Source: Blattamonas nauphoetae (Eukaryota > Preaxostyla > Oxymonadida). Taken from it: DNA of 64,000 nucleotides. The notes under the pieces were generated by a model. That model saw nothing but the letters and a program-made list of their open reading frames with translations, was not told where the DNA came from and searched no databases. The DNA lies in the NCBI GenBank assembly GCA_033064195.1, contig JARBJD010000363.1, forward strand, positions 1-64,000. Reading direction: 5' to 3'. The position numbers and the translations under genes are program-made. Of this stretch, positions 41,818 through 51,734 are shown one piece after another; position 1 is the stretch's first letter; each line of letters opens with the position of its first letter.

Positions 41818-44583
41818 TATCATTTCACCCTCCCACTCGCAAGCAAGTCGCCATTCTCCATCTTCCACTTCATCCTTCCCGCATACAACTTCACTGAGCA
41901 GTCGAGCCTCCCAGCAGTGGTCATCGCTGTCAACATGATGTTGGGAATGCTCGCTGGCTTCCTCTCGCTCTCACATCGCAGCCAGCGCATCACTGCTGCT
42001 CTCGGAAGGATCAGCGATCCTCCGAATGTTGGGGATGGCAACACATTTCTGTTTGCTCTGTCGCTTTCGGACTTCGTGACGCAGTTCAGATTGGCTGCGA
42101 ATTCTTCGCTTGATGACAACGAGACACTTGGAACGACGCTTCTCTCACTCGTCCCACTCTTCCTTCCGTTTAGACTGTCTGAAGAGAACGATGCACTTCT
42201 TCTCAAACACTTCAACCTTCACAACGCCCATCTTCTCCAACATGGATACGTGCTGTCCCCTCCGTCGTCACAATCCATCACTCGAACTCTCCCAATCACA
42301 ACCGCCCAAATGAAGGTGTTTACACACAAGTTCTCTCTCGTCCACGTTCTGTGTGAGTCGAGATTCTTCGAAGACGCAGTCAGAAAACACGCTCGTCCCC
42401 TCCGTTTCCCTCACAAAGTTCCCGTATTCCAACAGTCTCGCATCAGTCAAGCGTTTCCTGTCCAATCATCTATCTTCGAGGCGATGCGTTCTTTCATCTC
42501 CATCCTTTTCCGAACGAGGACCAAGCCGACAACTCACCGCTTCGCAGGCATCTGTGGACAGTTGCTCTCTCATCCATTCTTGGCTTCTTCCGCCTCGAAC
42601 TCTTCCCCATGCTCGGCGAACCGAACAGACCCCTCCCAACTCCCAACCAATGCTCTTTTCCGCAGCCTCAAATGTCACTGTCCATTTCTCGCTGAACTAT
42701 CGAATGCTCAGCCTATTCCCTTCGTGAATGGTCGCCTCATCAACAGTTTCTCAAACCAAACAATCGGTACTCTCTTTGATACTCCCATCCTCAACATCAC
42801 TGTCCACAACCCACACGAGAAAATGCTTGTTAATGTGATCTCGCCGACGGGGCGGAAGAGCCAGACTAGCCTTCCTCTCAACCAACTGCACTACCTCATG
42901 TTCAAGTGCTCGTTCAGCAGAGATCTCTTTACCCAGCATTACATCAACTTCTTTCCCCTCTTCGAAGATGAGAGCCATCTGATCGGAACAAGCAGCTCCC
43001 TCGACACCCACTTTGAATATGACGGGAGTGTTCCAACCATCCGCGTTGTGTCGAATCCTGCTGTCGACTTTCGATTCTTCGACGTGGATGGGGATCTGTG
43101 CTCTGTGTATTTCGATCAGCAACGACAATTTTGGGAAGATGAGGCTGATGTCTTCTTGAAGAGAACGATCCAACGGGCTGTCGAGGCCAGAATCATTCTT
43201 CGATTTGTGGATGGACAAGAAGAAGACAGCAAAATGGACGGAGTTGATGGTGAGTGGGCCGACATAAGCGACATCGGCAGCGATGAAGATAACAGTGCCG
43301 AAGACGGTGATGAAGACGCACACATCGAGGAAGAGACTGAAGAAGGAGATCGTGATTCGTATGACCCGCATTTCGACCTCAAATCGGAACCCTCCCTCGA
43401 TTCCTTCGGTCACATCCAACATCTGTTCGCCGAACAGGCCTCCAACTCCGACACAGACGATGCCCTCTCTTCAGACCAAGGCGAGATCGTCCGAAAAACA
43501 CACCGACAACGCAGAAGGATGATTTTGTCTCGATACAACAGAAAGAACAACACATCACTTACTTCGAAATATCCTGTCCAGCCGCTTTTCACCACTGTCT
43601 CTCTCCGCCTCGTGAAAATGAGGACGATCTGCAGATTGTCAGGAGAGATGAACGCAACGGTCGAATGCATTCTGCCATTCGTCCGATCTCACTTTGTTAC
43701 CATTCGGGAATCGTTTGATCGAACTGTCACACGTCGTCTCGCAGAATTTCTGTCGCTGCCTGATTATCTGCTGGACGTGCAAGTGAAAAAGATGCGAAAG
43801 ACAGGTGAGACGCAATTCGAGTCGACAGTTGTGGAATCAGTGGAAGTTGTAACCGACGTGGAAGTGCGGTCGGAGATAGTTGAAGTGTCAGTTCAAGTTG
43901 TGTCGGGTCTGATGGAATGTGAAGAGATGGAAGGGACTCTGAAGGAAGACCACTTCTCGTTCTCACTCTATCTCTCCTCGTCGTTCCTCTCGTTCGAACG
44001 CCTTCTTCGCAAACAACTCCCACAACTCGGAAACGTGTGCTGGTTCACTGAACCAACCAATCCTTCCGACAAAATTGAAGACCGACTCGACTACGAACTG
44101 TACATCTGGTGTGAACTGGGTGGGGAGATGACCGATTGCGACACAGAAATTCTAAACCCGAACATGCCGATATTTGCTGGCGATGTGTTTCCCTCTCTTC
44201 CGATCAGATTGACAGCGGTGGAGTCGCTTCAGCCAGACAGTCCCGCTCGTCTTGTCTCGATCGACGGCACCAGAACGACATTCGTCTCTTGGACCCACTC
44301 TATCAGCTCCCTCATCCTCCTCTGGCCACCCACTGTGGAGTTCATGCAAGGCTGTTCTGAGAATCCCGACGAGCTTGATCCTCCTCCGCCATTCCCTCCA
44401 CACTCTCTCCTCCCTGCCCAACTCATCCTCACCCCACCTCCGTCCACCTCACAAGTTACCTGTCATCCAGCAGCCCCACTTCAGACAATCCGTTTGCTCC
44501 TCTCCATCCTCATCCGCTCTCGCAGAACGGAAAGAAGGACGAGGCTCCTGTTGTTGCAACACTTCCATCGGGAATTGAGATGA
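41818..44583 (+). CDS. Large unidentified protein, at least 920 codons
   Basis: A phase open from a TTTCTCAG acceptor (exon start 41818) to TGA at 44581-44583. There is no ATG at the left end, so at least one earlier exon is expected; none is visible before the inverted repeat at 41681. The N-terminal part is globular and mixed, and the centre has a long acidic stretch (SDIGSDEDNSAEDGDEDAH, about residues 460-500). The C-terminal third is again globular (LDYELYIWCELGGEMTDCD). A 29-nt GT-AG segment at 44442-44470 would pass into the next phase, which has better coding character there. I recognise no family. Confidence 0.65.
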   Translation, partial: YHFTLPLASKSPFSIFHFILPAYNFTEQSSLPAVVIAVNMMLGMLAGFLSLSHRSQRITAALGRISDPPNVGDGNTFLFALSLSDFVTQFRLAANSSLDDNETLGTTLLSLVPLFLPFRLSEENDALLLKHFNLHNAHLLQHGYVLSPPSSQSITRTLPITTAQMKVFTHKFSLVHVLCESRFFEDAVRKHARPLRFPHKVPVFQQSRISQAFPVQSSIFEAMRSFISILFRTRTKPTTHRFAGICGQLLSHPFLASSASNSSPCSANRTDPSQLPTNALFRSLKCHCPFLAELSNAQPIPFVNGRLINSFSNQTIGTLFDTPILNITVHNPHEKMLVNVISPTGRKSQTSLPLNQLHYLMFKCSFSRDLFTQHYINFFPLFEDESHLIGTSSSLDTHFEYDGSVPTIRVVSNPAVDFRFFDVDGDLCSVYFDQQRQFWEDEADVFLKRTIQRAVEARIILRFVDGQEEDSKMDGVDGEWADISDIGSDEDNSAEDGDEDAHIEEETEEGDRDSYDPHFDLKSEPSLDSFGHIQHLFAEQASNSDTDDALSSDQGEIVRKTHRQRRRMILSRYNRKNNTSLTSKYPVQPLFTTVSLRLVKMRTICRLSGEMNATVECILPFVRSHFVTIRESFDRTVTRRLAEFLSLPDYLLDVQVKKMRKTGETQFESTVVESVEVVTDVEVRSEIVEVSVQVVSGLMECEEMEGTLKEDHFSFSLYLSSSFLSFERLLRKQLPQLGNVCWFTEPTNPSDKIEDRLDYELYIWCELGGEMTDCDTEILNPNMPIFAGDVFPSLPIRLTAVESLQPDSPARLVSIDGTRTTFVSWTHSISSLILLWPPTVEFMQGCSENPDELDPPPPFPPHSLLPAQLILTPPPSTSQVTCHPAAPLQTIRLLLSILIRSRRTERRTRLLLLQHFHRELR

Positions 44584-45082
44584 TTGTACCAGTCATTCTG
44601 AGTCTGATTGTGAAAGTGGATGAGTGCGAAGAAGCAGCAGACATCCTCTCCCTCAATCTACTCCACGACAACCTCATCGCCTTCCGTCAGAACATCTCAA
44701 ACATCCTTCGCCGGATGCGGCAGCTATTCGTGCTCGGGTTCGACTCATGCCCAGTCTTCACATTCAAACCGAACAACAGCGCTTCCGACAAGGATCAGGA
44801 ATCCACTGTCACACCGAAGAGCTTCTGGTTGGGGAACACACACTCTCGTCCTCGTTCAAGCCATTGATGAATGTTGTGTCTGTGAAGGTATCCAAACAAC
44901 CATTGGTAGCCATATGCTTTTTGGATGATGGGCAGAGACTGTCGTCTCTGTCAGCTGGCGAGACACACACTCTTCTCCACCCACAAGCCCGCGATGACGC
45001 ATACTCCTCACTTTTGACGTCAGGAGTGATGGATGGTGATGAGAATGAAGAGGAAGCTGCAAGTCCCTCAGCCGGCGAATGA
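44471..45082 (+). CDS. Continuation of the large protein in other phases
   Basis: From 44471 one phase reads SPTSDNPFAPLHPHPLSQNG and then a strongly protein-like part (MIVPVILSLIVKVDECEE, LLHDNLIAFRQNISNILRRM) to about 44800. Coding character then moves to a third phase (FKPLMNVVSVKVSKQPLVA, ending GDENEEEAASPSAGE) up to TGA at 45080-45082. The second change near 44800-44840 has no clear splice signals, so a frameshift is likely. I take this as the C-terminal extension of the gene starting at 41818. Confidence 0.45.
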
Positions 45083-45238
45083 ACACAAAAATGGGGATGC
45101 GGATGGGGTTGGGAGTGGACGTGTGGTAGGTGACGCGATGGGGCTTAGGGTCCACTCGGAGAGACTAATCACGGTGTCGCGTGCGTTCAACATCATCCGG
45201 ACGTTCTCACACCCTTCGTTAGTTGTGCACCTGGCGCA

Positions 45239-45676
45239 CGTTCGATCCAGTCGCAGTCGGAGTTCTCGCGGATCCGGGAGGCGTTTGCGAGGATGAGGGA
45301 GTGGGGGAAGATGCAGGGGATGGTGGTGGATGAATAGATCGCGAAACAGGAGAGCGAGAGCCTTCCGGTTGTGAAGCGGGTGAACCTGCATGCGGGGATA
45401 CTAGATGACCCGTCGTTTGGAGAGTCGTCGGAGGAGGAGCGGAAGGAACTGGTGTTGGAGATAAAGGAGTACGACGAGCCGCTGCGGAAGATCCAGGAGA
45501 AGATGGAGAAGGAGCAGGGGGGCGAGGAGAAGGACGAGATGCAGCGGAGTGAGTCGGAGTCAGAATCGGTGTCGAGGGAGTCGTCGTCGGAAGAAGGGTT
45601 GGAAGAGGCTGTGCTTAATCTCGTCATCCATTTCGAATCATGTCAGTTAACGTCTAATCCTTACAAAAGAAATTGA
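45239..45676 (+). CDS. Charged C-terminal segment, in-frame TAG
   Basis: One phase reads SQSEFSRIREAFARMREWGK, then KRVNLHAGILDDPSFGESS and an acidic Glu/Ser-rich end. TAG at 45335-45337 interrupts it. The last codons before the stop at 45674-45676 lie inside the right 81-bp inverted repeat, so the true end of the original gene is not preserved here. It may be the last exon of the gene starting at 41818. The family is unknown. Confidence 0.4.
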
Positions 45677-45732
45677 AAGAAATACAATGTGAAATGAATA
45701 AACTCTAATCTGTCCTCTTTATGACATCGAAC
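45652..45732 (-). repeat. 81-bp inverted repeat, right
   Basis: Inverted match of 41601-41681. The dispersed repeat Y starts directly after it. Confidence 0.9.
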
Positions 45733-45734
45733 TA

Positions 45735-45880
45735 TGATCAATCCCATAATGACGATCTCACCCATATTTTAGGTCTTTTTCTCGATACAGAGACATTTCG
45801 GCGCGGAATGACTACCCTCACTGAATTCCTACTTCAGAAATCTCTCATCTCACCCTCATGTTACGGATTTTTGAATATGC
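45735..45880 (+). repeat. Dispersed repeat Y
   Basis: It matches 30605-30800 (minus strand) closely over about 140 bp. Both encode THILGLFLDTETFRRGMTTL, so it looks like a fragment of a coding sequence present in many copies. Confidence 0.75.
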
Positions 45881-45894
45881 ACTGATTATTGATA

Positions 45895-46491
45895 GATCCA
45901 CTCAAAACCCGGAATTTCTCCTAAACCCGGAACATGGGGGTTGAAAGATACATATTGGGCAAACTAAGAAAAAAATAAAATTTGAGAATTATAGACCGAC
46001 GCAAATCAGAGAAACCCTCAAAATACTGTATACAGCAACAATGCCTACATTTTTCTCAACTTTTTTGGATCGTTTCTCCACAACCAGCCATCCGTTTTGC
46101 ACCAAATAAAGTGCATTGTTATCGTAAACATCTCGACAAAAGCTGCTCAAAAAATGAAAGATATTTTTTTCTAAGACTTTTTTCTCGAGAAAAATATGGG
46201 TTTTTTTCTATTTTCCCAAATATCCAGCATTTTTTCTCCAATGTTTTCTCAAATTGTTCGTTTCATCAAAAAAACGTTTTTGTGAAAATTTTCATCAAAA
46301 TCGGTTCACAGGTTGTGAAGATATGACCAGTTATCCTGATTCAAACAGGTCCAAAAGAGGTATTTTGAGGGTTTCTCTGATTTGCGTCGGTCTATAATTC
46401 TCAAATTTTATTTTTTTCTTAGTTTGCCCAATATGTATCTTTCAACCCCCATGTTCCGGGTTTAGGAGAAATTCCGGGTTTTGAGTGGATC
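45895..46491. mobile_element. Palindromic non-autonomous element 1
   Basis: The outer 130 bp (GATCCACTCAAAACCCGG inward) are repeated inverted at 46361-46491 without visible differences. TA flanks each end. The 335-bp centre has no gene. It is homologous to the centre of the adjoining element. Confidence 0.85.
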
Positions 46492-46498
46492 TATGATA

Positions 46499-47091
46499 GT
46501 GGCGTCACCAATCGGTGTCCTGTCATCAATCGGTGCTTTTTTCTGGACTTATCACTTTTGGTCAAACTTAGAAAAAAATAAAATTTATGAAGTATTCTCC
46601 GGCTCGATCCCGAGAAAACCTCAAAATACCTATAACGTTACGAAAGCACACATTTTTCTTAACTTTTTTCCCTCATTTCTCCACAACTAGCCATCCGTTT
46701 TGAATCAAATAAATGGCATTGTGATCGTATAGATCTCGACAAATGGTGCTCAAAGAATAAACCGATTTTTTTTCTAAGAAGTTTTTGTCGAGAAAAATAT
46801 GGGTTTTTTCCTATCTTCCCATATACCCAGAATTTTTTCTCCCAATTTTTTGCAAAATGTTCGTTTCCCCAAAAAACGTTTCTGTGAAAAATTTCATCAA
46901 AATCGGTACATTGGTTGTTGAGATATTGCCAAAACGATTTTTTTCAACGGGCAAAAGGGGGTATTTTGAGGTTTTCTCGGGATTGCGTGGGAGTATAATT
47001 CTAAAAATTTATTTTTTTCTTAGTTTGATCCATCGTGATTTTTCAAGAAAAAAGCACCGATTGGTGACAGGACACCGATTGGTGACGCCAC
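46499..47091. mobile_element. Palindromic non-autonomous element 2
   Basis: The ends GTGGCGTCACCAATCGGTGT and their inverted copy at 47072-47091 begin inverted repeats of about 130 bp, with more differences than in element 1. TA flanks each end. The centre matches element 1 (CATCCGTTTTG, ATCTCGACAAA, GAGAAAAATATGGG) although the outer ends differ. Confidence 0.85.
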
Positions 47092-47099
47092 TATGACAC

Positions 47100-48480
47100 T
47101 ACTATGAGGTTTTTTCGCGTTTTTTGAGATTTTTTTAGAAAAGGTATGGACGTTCGGGACTATGTCCTTTTGATCACTTTTCGTCGTCTTACGGTGTTTT
47201 TGGGTGTGAAAACGCTAGTTGGCGTCTTTTTGTGTCATTCATCTCTGAAAACTTTTGACACCTCTACATTCGGACACTTTTTCCTGAATTTTCACATTTC
47301 ACTACTTTCACTTCATTTACTCCGTTATTACATCATTTTAACGAACATAAGTCAACGCGAGACGTATAGCGCATTTCCTTAGTTTCATTTTGTTGGTTCT
47401 TCGATCACACCTCTGACGACACATTTGCACCAACATTTTGACACTATGGATTTTTTAATCTGAATTTCGTCGCAAATCCTTCTTTCTCACGGTCTGAGTA
47501 AGGTGTGCTCAAATTTTGAGGAGATTTTGTCGGATAGTTCTCCCATAAAGTCACTTTTTCATGTTTTCACTTCACAACTTTTGACCGTTTTTGTCACTTC
47601 AAAACCGACTGTAGTCACTTTCATTTCATCACTTTCTCTCCCCATTTCATATTTGATCTCTTCACCATTCCTCTTCATTTTGCTCATATCATTTCTATTT
47701 TGTGGGCCGTTCTCACTTCACTAGCACATCATTTTAGTCAACTTTTCATCAACTTTTTCACAAAAACAGAGTGAAAGAAAGCGAAACAACCAACAATGAA
47801 ACGGGCAAGTATGAAACTGAGAGGGAAATTGACGAACGTGAAAATGACGTGAAATGTGGCGCCAATAGTGAAAATTAGGTCTGTGTTCCGGTTTTTCTCT
47901 CTTAAAAACAACAAAAATGATTCAAAAAAGTATGTGAAATGTTGGATTTTCCTGAAAAATACCGAGATATGAAGTGAGCCGTTGAATGGCGGATCTCGGT
48001 AAAAGTCCGGAAAACTCAGTTAGTGGAAATTAGTGTGAAATTACAGAGAACAAGATTAAGAAAAAGAAACATGAATGAAGTGGTTAAAAACAATAAACAA
48101 TGAAAAATCGAAGACAGAAGTGAGGTCAAAAATGAAAACATAACGAGTGAAAATGAAGTGACAATTCAACCATAAATAGAGAAAACAAGTCTGAAAAAAG
48201 AGAGAAATGAGAGTGGCATACTCCTTTTTACATAAAAGTACCGAGATCCACGACCGATCCTGACACCTCAAATATCTCTGCAAAAGTTCGGAAAAGTAAA
48301 AAACGAAGCAGACCATGATGATCCTGAGCATCAGGAGAATCAGAATCGCGAAGAATTAGAACAAAACTATCACTCTTGAGAAATGAGTGATCGAACCCAT
48401 TGATCCTCGATCTGAGTGACAAATCCAAAACTGAGAAAACAACGAATGAAAATCTAATTCGGCATTTTTTAATTTGTATT
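47100..48480. repeat. AT-rich left flank of virus-like block
   Basis: Low-GC DNA with no convincing gene. 47150-47820 resembles 54150-54780 in the same orientation (shared pieces such as TTTTTCCTCAATTTTC-like runs, TAGCACATCA, GGCAAGTATGA and GAGTGAAA). The virus-like block therefore lies between related direct repeats. Confidence 0.5.
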
Positions 48481-48482
48481 AA

Positions 48483-48695
48483 ATGAATCCAACTGAGATG
48501 TACAAGGAAAGACGTCGAGTATGTTCAGAACAAGTATTAATTGAATCAATGAGAGAAGAGAACTGTTCGCTAGTCTCTGAGTATGTCAGAAATAATGTGC
48601 CGGTGACGTATGTTCATGAGGGAATCAAAAATTTTAATTTCATCGAAAGAGCAAACGAAAATGAGTCGACAAAAATACAATTCACAAATGATTGA
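48483..48695 (+). CDS. Small leader protein of virus-like block
   Basis: A 70-codon frame from ATG 48483 encodes a charged helical peptide (YKERRRVCSEQVLIESMREE). Its end overlaps the start of the fibre gene in another phase. No family is recognised. The position directly upstream in the same direction suggests a shared transcript. Confidence 0.45.
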   Translation: MNPTEMYKERRRVCSEQVLIESMREENCSLVSEYVRNNVPVTYVHEGIKNFNFIERANENESTKIQFTND

Positions 48696-49530
48696 GAAAA
48701 TGATTGATCGTAATCTCTCGACGACCAACGAGAATGCAACAGTGATAGACACACTACAGAAGACAACAGAAGCACACAAGTCAGCGATATCATCAATCCA
48801 AAAAGTAGTCAGCACAAATGGATCGATCACAACACCAGAAATTGGAGGATTGATCAATGTGAATGGAGCGAAGTGGAACATCTCAGAAGGATCACTTCCG
48901 AAGTATCCTGGAACATATCCGGCTTCGACATTTTCTTCTGGCGTTTCAATTTCACAATCTCTTGCAGAAACTTCAGGAATTCAGTTCAATGGTGATGGCA
49001 TTATCATGTGGTCACCTTGCGATACACCAGCTTTGTATTACTACAATGAGGACAATGGTTCAGGAGTGTTTTCAATATCCACAACAGGAAGTTTTTCTCA
49101 GCTGTCAGACAGAAGAGTGAAAAGGAATATTGAACCATACCCAGATGTTCTTGAACAACTGAATAAAGTTGAAATTGTGCAGTACCAATTCAACACATTC
49201 GACTCGAAGATCAACAAAGTGACAAAACAAATAGAGAACGAGACTGACGAAGAACACTTGAAGAACTGCAAAGAGAAATGTGAATGCTTGAAGAAGGAAA
49301 GTGAGAAGAAACACATTGGTGTGATTGCACAACAGATCCAAGAGATCTTTCCTGAGGTTGTGAATGATTCCAATCCAGACTGTCTTCAAGTTGATTATGC
49401 AGAACTCTCTTGCTTCTGTATCAAAGCCATTCAGGAATTATGTTCTATTGTCGGACAACAACAGACACTCATAAATGAACTCATTCAAAAATATAACTTA
49501 TTGACTAATACCATGACGTTGTCATACTAG
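48661..49530 (+). CDS. Fibre-like protein with S74 self-processing domain
   Basis: A protein of 289 residues from ATG 48661, chosen because the second virus-like block starts its homologue at the same place (MxRQKYNSxMI). The N-terminal half is helical and then Gly/Ser/Thr-rich. From about residue 145 comes an intramolecular chaperone domain of the peptidase S74 type (SDRRVKRNIEPYPDVLEQL, then HIGVIAQQIQEIFPEVV and LQVDYAELSCFCIKAIQEL). Such domains trimerise fibres and cut themselves off. Tail spikes and virion fibres are the known carriers. It ends 12 bp from the convergent 141-residue gene. Confidence 0.85.
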   Translation: MSRQKYNSQMIEKMIDRNLSTTNENATVIDTLQKTTEAHKSAISSIQKVVSTNGSITTPEIGGLINVNGAKWNISEGSLPKYPGTYPASTFSSGVSISQSLAETSGIQFNGDGIIMWSPCDTPALYYYNEDNGSGVFSISTTGSFSQLSDRRVKRNIEPYPDVLEQLNKVEIVQYQFNTFDSKINKVTKQIENETDEEHLKNCKEKCECLKKESEKKHIGVIAQQIQEIFPEVVNDSNPDCLQVDYAELSCFCIKAIQELCSIVGQQQTLINELIQKYNLLTNTMTLSY

Positions 49531-49542
49531 AAATGCGAAGCA

Positions 49543-49968
49543 TTAATACTCCAACATGAGATCAACAAGAAATCCATAATGCTCTCTGATTGTTTTTCCA
49601 TTGATTGTCTCTTGTGTTTCCATCTCAATTGATTCACCAGAACTGTCTTTGGACCAGATCTTCACAATTGATTGTCGAGTTGTTAATTCCCACTTCTTTC
49701 GCTTCGCAATTTGTTCGTTACAGAAAGCAACAAATGAGTCATTGAATGCATCAGTCTGGATCCAATCACCATGGATTGTTATGTGCTGAGGAATGTCTTT
49801 TGAGATGACAGTTGAGTTACCATTAATTTCTTCTCTCACATGGATAAGTTTGCAGTCGAGAAAGTGAACATATTTTTGGTTTCTGGAATTGGTAAAATCA
49901 GGAGGGAGTTGAGCAGTGTGAGAATTCTGAATTGAGAAGTATCGCTTCACCATTTGTGTTTTCTTCAA
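49543..49968 (-). CDS. Virus-like 141-residue protein, unidentified
   Basis: Open frame from ATG 49968 to TAA 49543, encoding a polar protein with HITIHGDWIQTDAFNDSFV and IVKIWSKDSSGESIEMET. It lies 25 bp downstream of a capsid-like gene in the same direction and converges on the fibre gene. A minor virion role is inferred from context only. Confidence 0.6.
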   Translation of the reverse strand: MKKTQMVKRYFSIQNSHTAQLPPDFTNSRNQKYVHFLDCKLIHVREEINGNSTVISKDIPQHITIHGDWIQTDAFNDSFVAFCNEQIAKRKKWELTTRQSIVKIWSKDSSGESIEMETQETINGKTIREHYGFLVDLMLEY

Positions 49969-49993
49969 AAATAAAATATCAGATTTGTTCTAT

Positions 49994-51682
49994 TTAGTAT
50001 CCTCTCTTCACTTCTTCATATGCTTCTTGGAGTCGACGATCAATGACGTATCGCACTCGTGGTTGTCCATTTTCGATCCAGAACAACCAGTATGTAGCTT
50101 GATGTAATGCCAATATCGGTGGAGGAGGATCTTCTGGAGTTGAGGTGAAATATGGATAATGCGCACCTTGAATGATTGGTGTTCCTCTGAAGACAATGTT
50201 GACTGATTCTGCTGTTGAAATACCTTCTTCACCACCAGCGATTTCACTACGATCTGTTGGGACCATGAATGTGAAGCAAGTCTCATCTGTGATGGGTCTT
50301 CTTCTCGATCTTTGTTTTTCTTCTCTATTGAAGATATATTTATAAACGCGAGATGAACAAATGGAATTCTCAAACTCTTCAGTGGCTGAACAACCGATGA
50401 AATCACCATTCACCATCATCATTTGATAGAACTCTGGTGATATTGTTGACATCGGGAAATTTGGAAAGTTGGATCCAAGCATTTCGAATTGACCAACATA
50501 GTGAGGATTTCGGAAGACGGTACACTCGTTAGGTCTTTCAGGGAATAAGCACATTAGATTCATGAGATTGTTGAGTTTGATACTGATGTTTGATCGAACT
50601 CCCATTGCTGTTGCTTTTGATTGGAATGATTGTGTGTCAATTCTTTCTGCTTTCAGAACATAAAGAGTCTTTGAATAAGTGTTTATCAGTGATTGTTTCG
50701 TTGCATCAGTGATTTGATATCCATAACAAACTGTCGTGACTTTGTCCACTGATGAAGCAAGAACTGTGGTTGTGTCTTCCATAGTTAAAATCTCCACAAC
50801 ATCCCCAGTTATGGTCATCATTTGTTGTACTGGATTTCCTATTTGTGTAAATTCCTGTGTAACAGTTGTGAATTCTCCATGGTACATTAATTCCATGTCT
50901 CGTGGACGCGCTATTTCTGACAAAGGCTGTGGGTAATAACGGTCCGTCCTATCTTGAAGTATTTTTCGAATGACTGTAGAGGTTCGAATTGGACTATACA
51001 CAAGTGAATCAGTTGTCAAATGAAATCTCAATCGCAGATTACCAAAGATGGAATTTGGGTACTGATCAAAGGTACTCAGCGGTAGTAAATTCACAAACGG
51101 GATCACTAACGGAATAGTAAATGTAAGGGGTTGTCCATTCAACGAACCCTCCGAAGGAGTGTGATAGAATCCACAGACACTCGGATCCATTCTCTGAACA
51201 TTTTCCCACAGACTGTAACAATGCTTCATATTGTTTTTCTCTTCTTGTGACTTGAATGTGTGATACCAAAATGATTCATGGATGTGATAATTCTGGAGTG
51301 TATTGTCAATAATGTTTCCTTGACTATCAACCAGTCTCAGATCTCGAATCGCATCTGAGGATGATTTGTATCCGTAGAACATTCCACGAAGTCCAAGACA
51401 ATTGCCACTGCTACCATCTGAACCCAATGTCGGAACAGTCACAGTTAGATCGATACGCAAATGACTCTTCGCAAACTCAGTCACATCATGACCATCGTAG
51501 CACAATGGAACTTCAATCTCATCTCCAATTCTGCACGGCATTGGAGGATTCGTTGGATGCACTTCCTGAATAGAATACACATGAGGTTCTGAATCCCACT
51601 GTTTTGGCATATATGATTGCACTTCAATTTGTTCAATTAATGTCGATGTTGGTTTGGATTGATTAGATCTGAAACTTCTCAT
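49994..51682 (-). CDS. Capsid-like protein A of virus-like block
   Basis: A 562-residue open frame, beta-rich and low in charged runs. It shares an ordered set of motifs with the neighbouring 51735-53303 protein: an RDL segment, a histidine-containing HIxxxF/HIYN segment, a KHC-x-x-x-W motif, a D-x-S-V-x-G-x-Y motif and YPNSIFGNLRLRFH. Size, pairing with a paralogue and location beside a fibre gene suggest a major capsid protein, possibly of double-jelly-roll type. The fold cannot be read from sequence alone. It ends with TAA. Confidence 0.55.
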   Translation of the reverse strand: MRSFRSNQSKPTSTLIEQIEVQSYMPKQWDSEPHVYSIQEVHPTNPPMPCRIGDEIEVPLCYDGHDVTEFAKSHLRIDLTVTVPTLGSDGSSGNCLGLRGMFYGYKSSSDAIRDLRLVDSQGNIIDNTLQNYHIHESFWYHTFKSQEEKNNMKHCYSLWENVQRMDPSVCGFYHTPSEGSLNGQPLTFTIPLVIPFVNLLPLSTFDQYPNSIFGNLRLRFHLTTDSLVYSPIRTSTVIRKILQDRTDRYYPQPLSEIARPRDMELMYHGEFTTVTQEFTQIGNPVQQMMTITGDVVEILTMEDTTTVLASSVDKVTTVCYGYQITDATKQSLINTYSKTLYVLKAERIDTQSFQSKATAMGVRSNISIKLNNLMNLMCLFPERPNECTVFRNPHYVGQFEMLGSNFPNFPMSTISPEFYQMMMVNGDFIGCSATEEFENSICSSRVYKYIFNREEKQRSRRRPITDETCFTFMVPTDRSEIAGGEEGISTAESVNIVFRGTPIIQGAHYPYFTSTPEDPPPPILALHQATYWLFWIENGQPRVRYVIDRRLQEAYEEVKRGY

Positions 51683-51734
51683 TTATAGAAAAATAAAAAA
51701 TACAATATCAGTATTTTCTTTTACTGTTTTGTCT

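Noticed and set aside
48570-49389. Minus-strand frames opposite the fibre gene
   Set aside because: They are Phe/Ser/Cys-rich shadows of the S74 protein, which has clear family motifs and a second copy.
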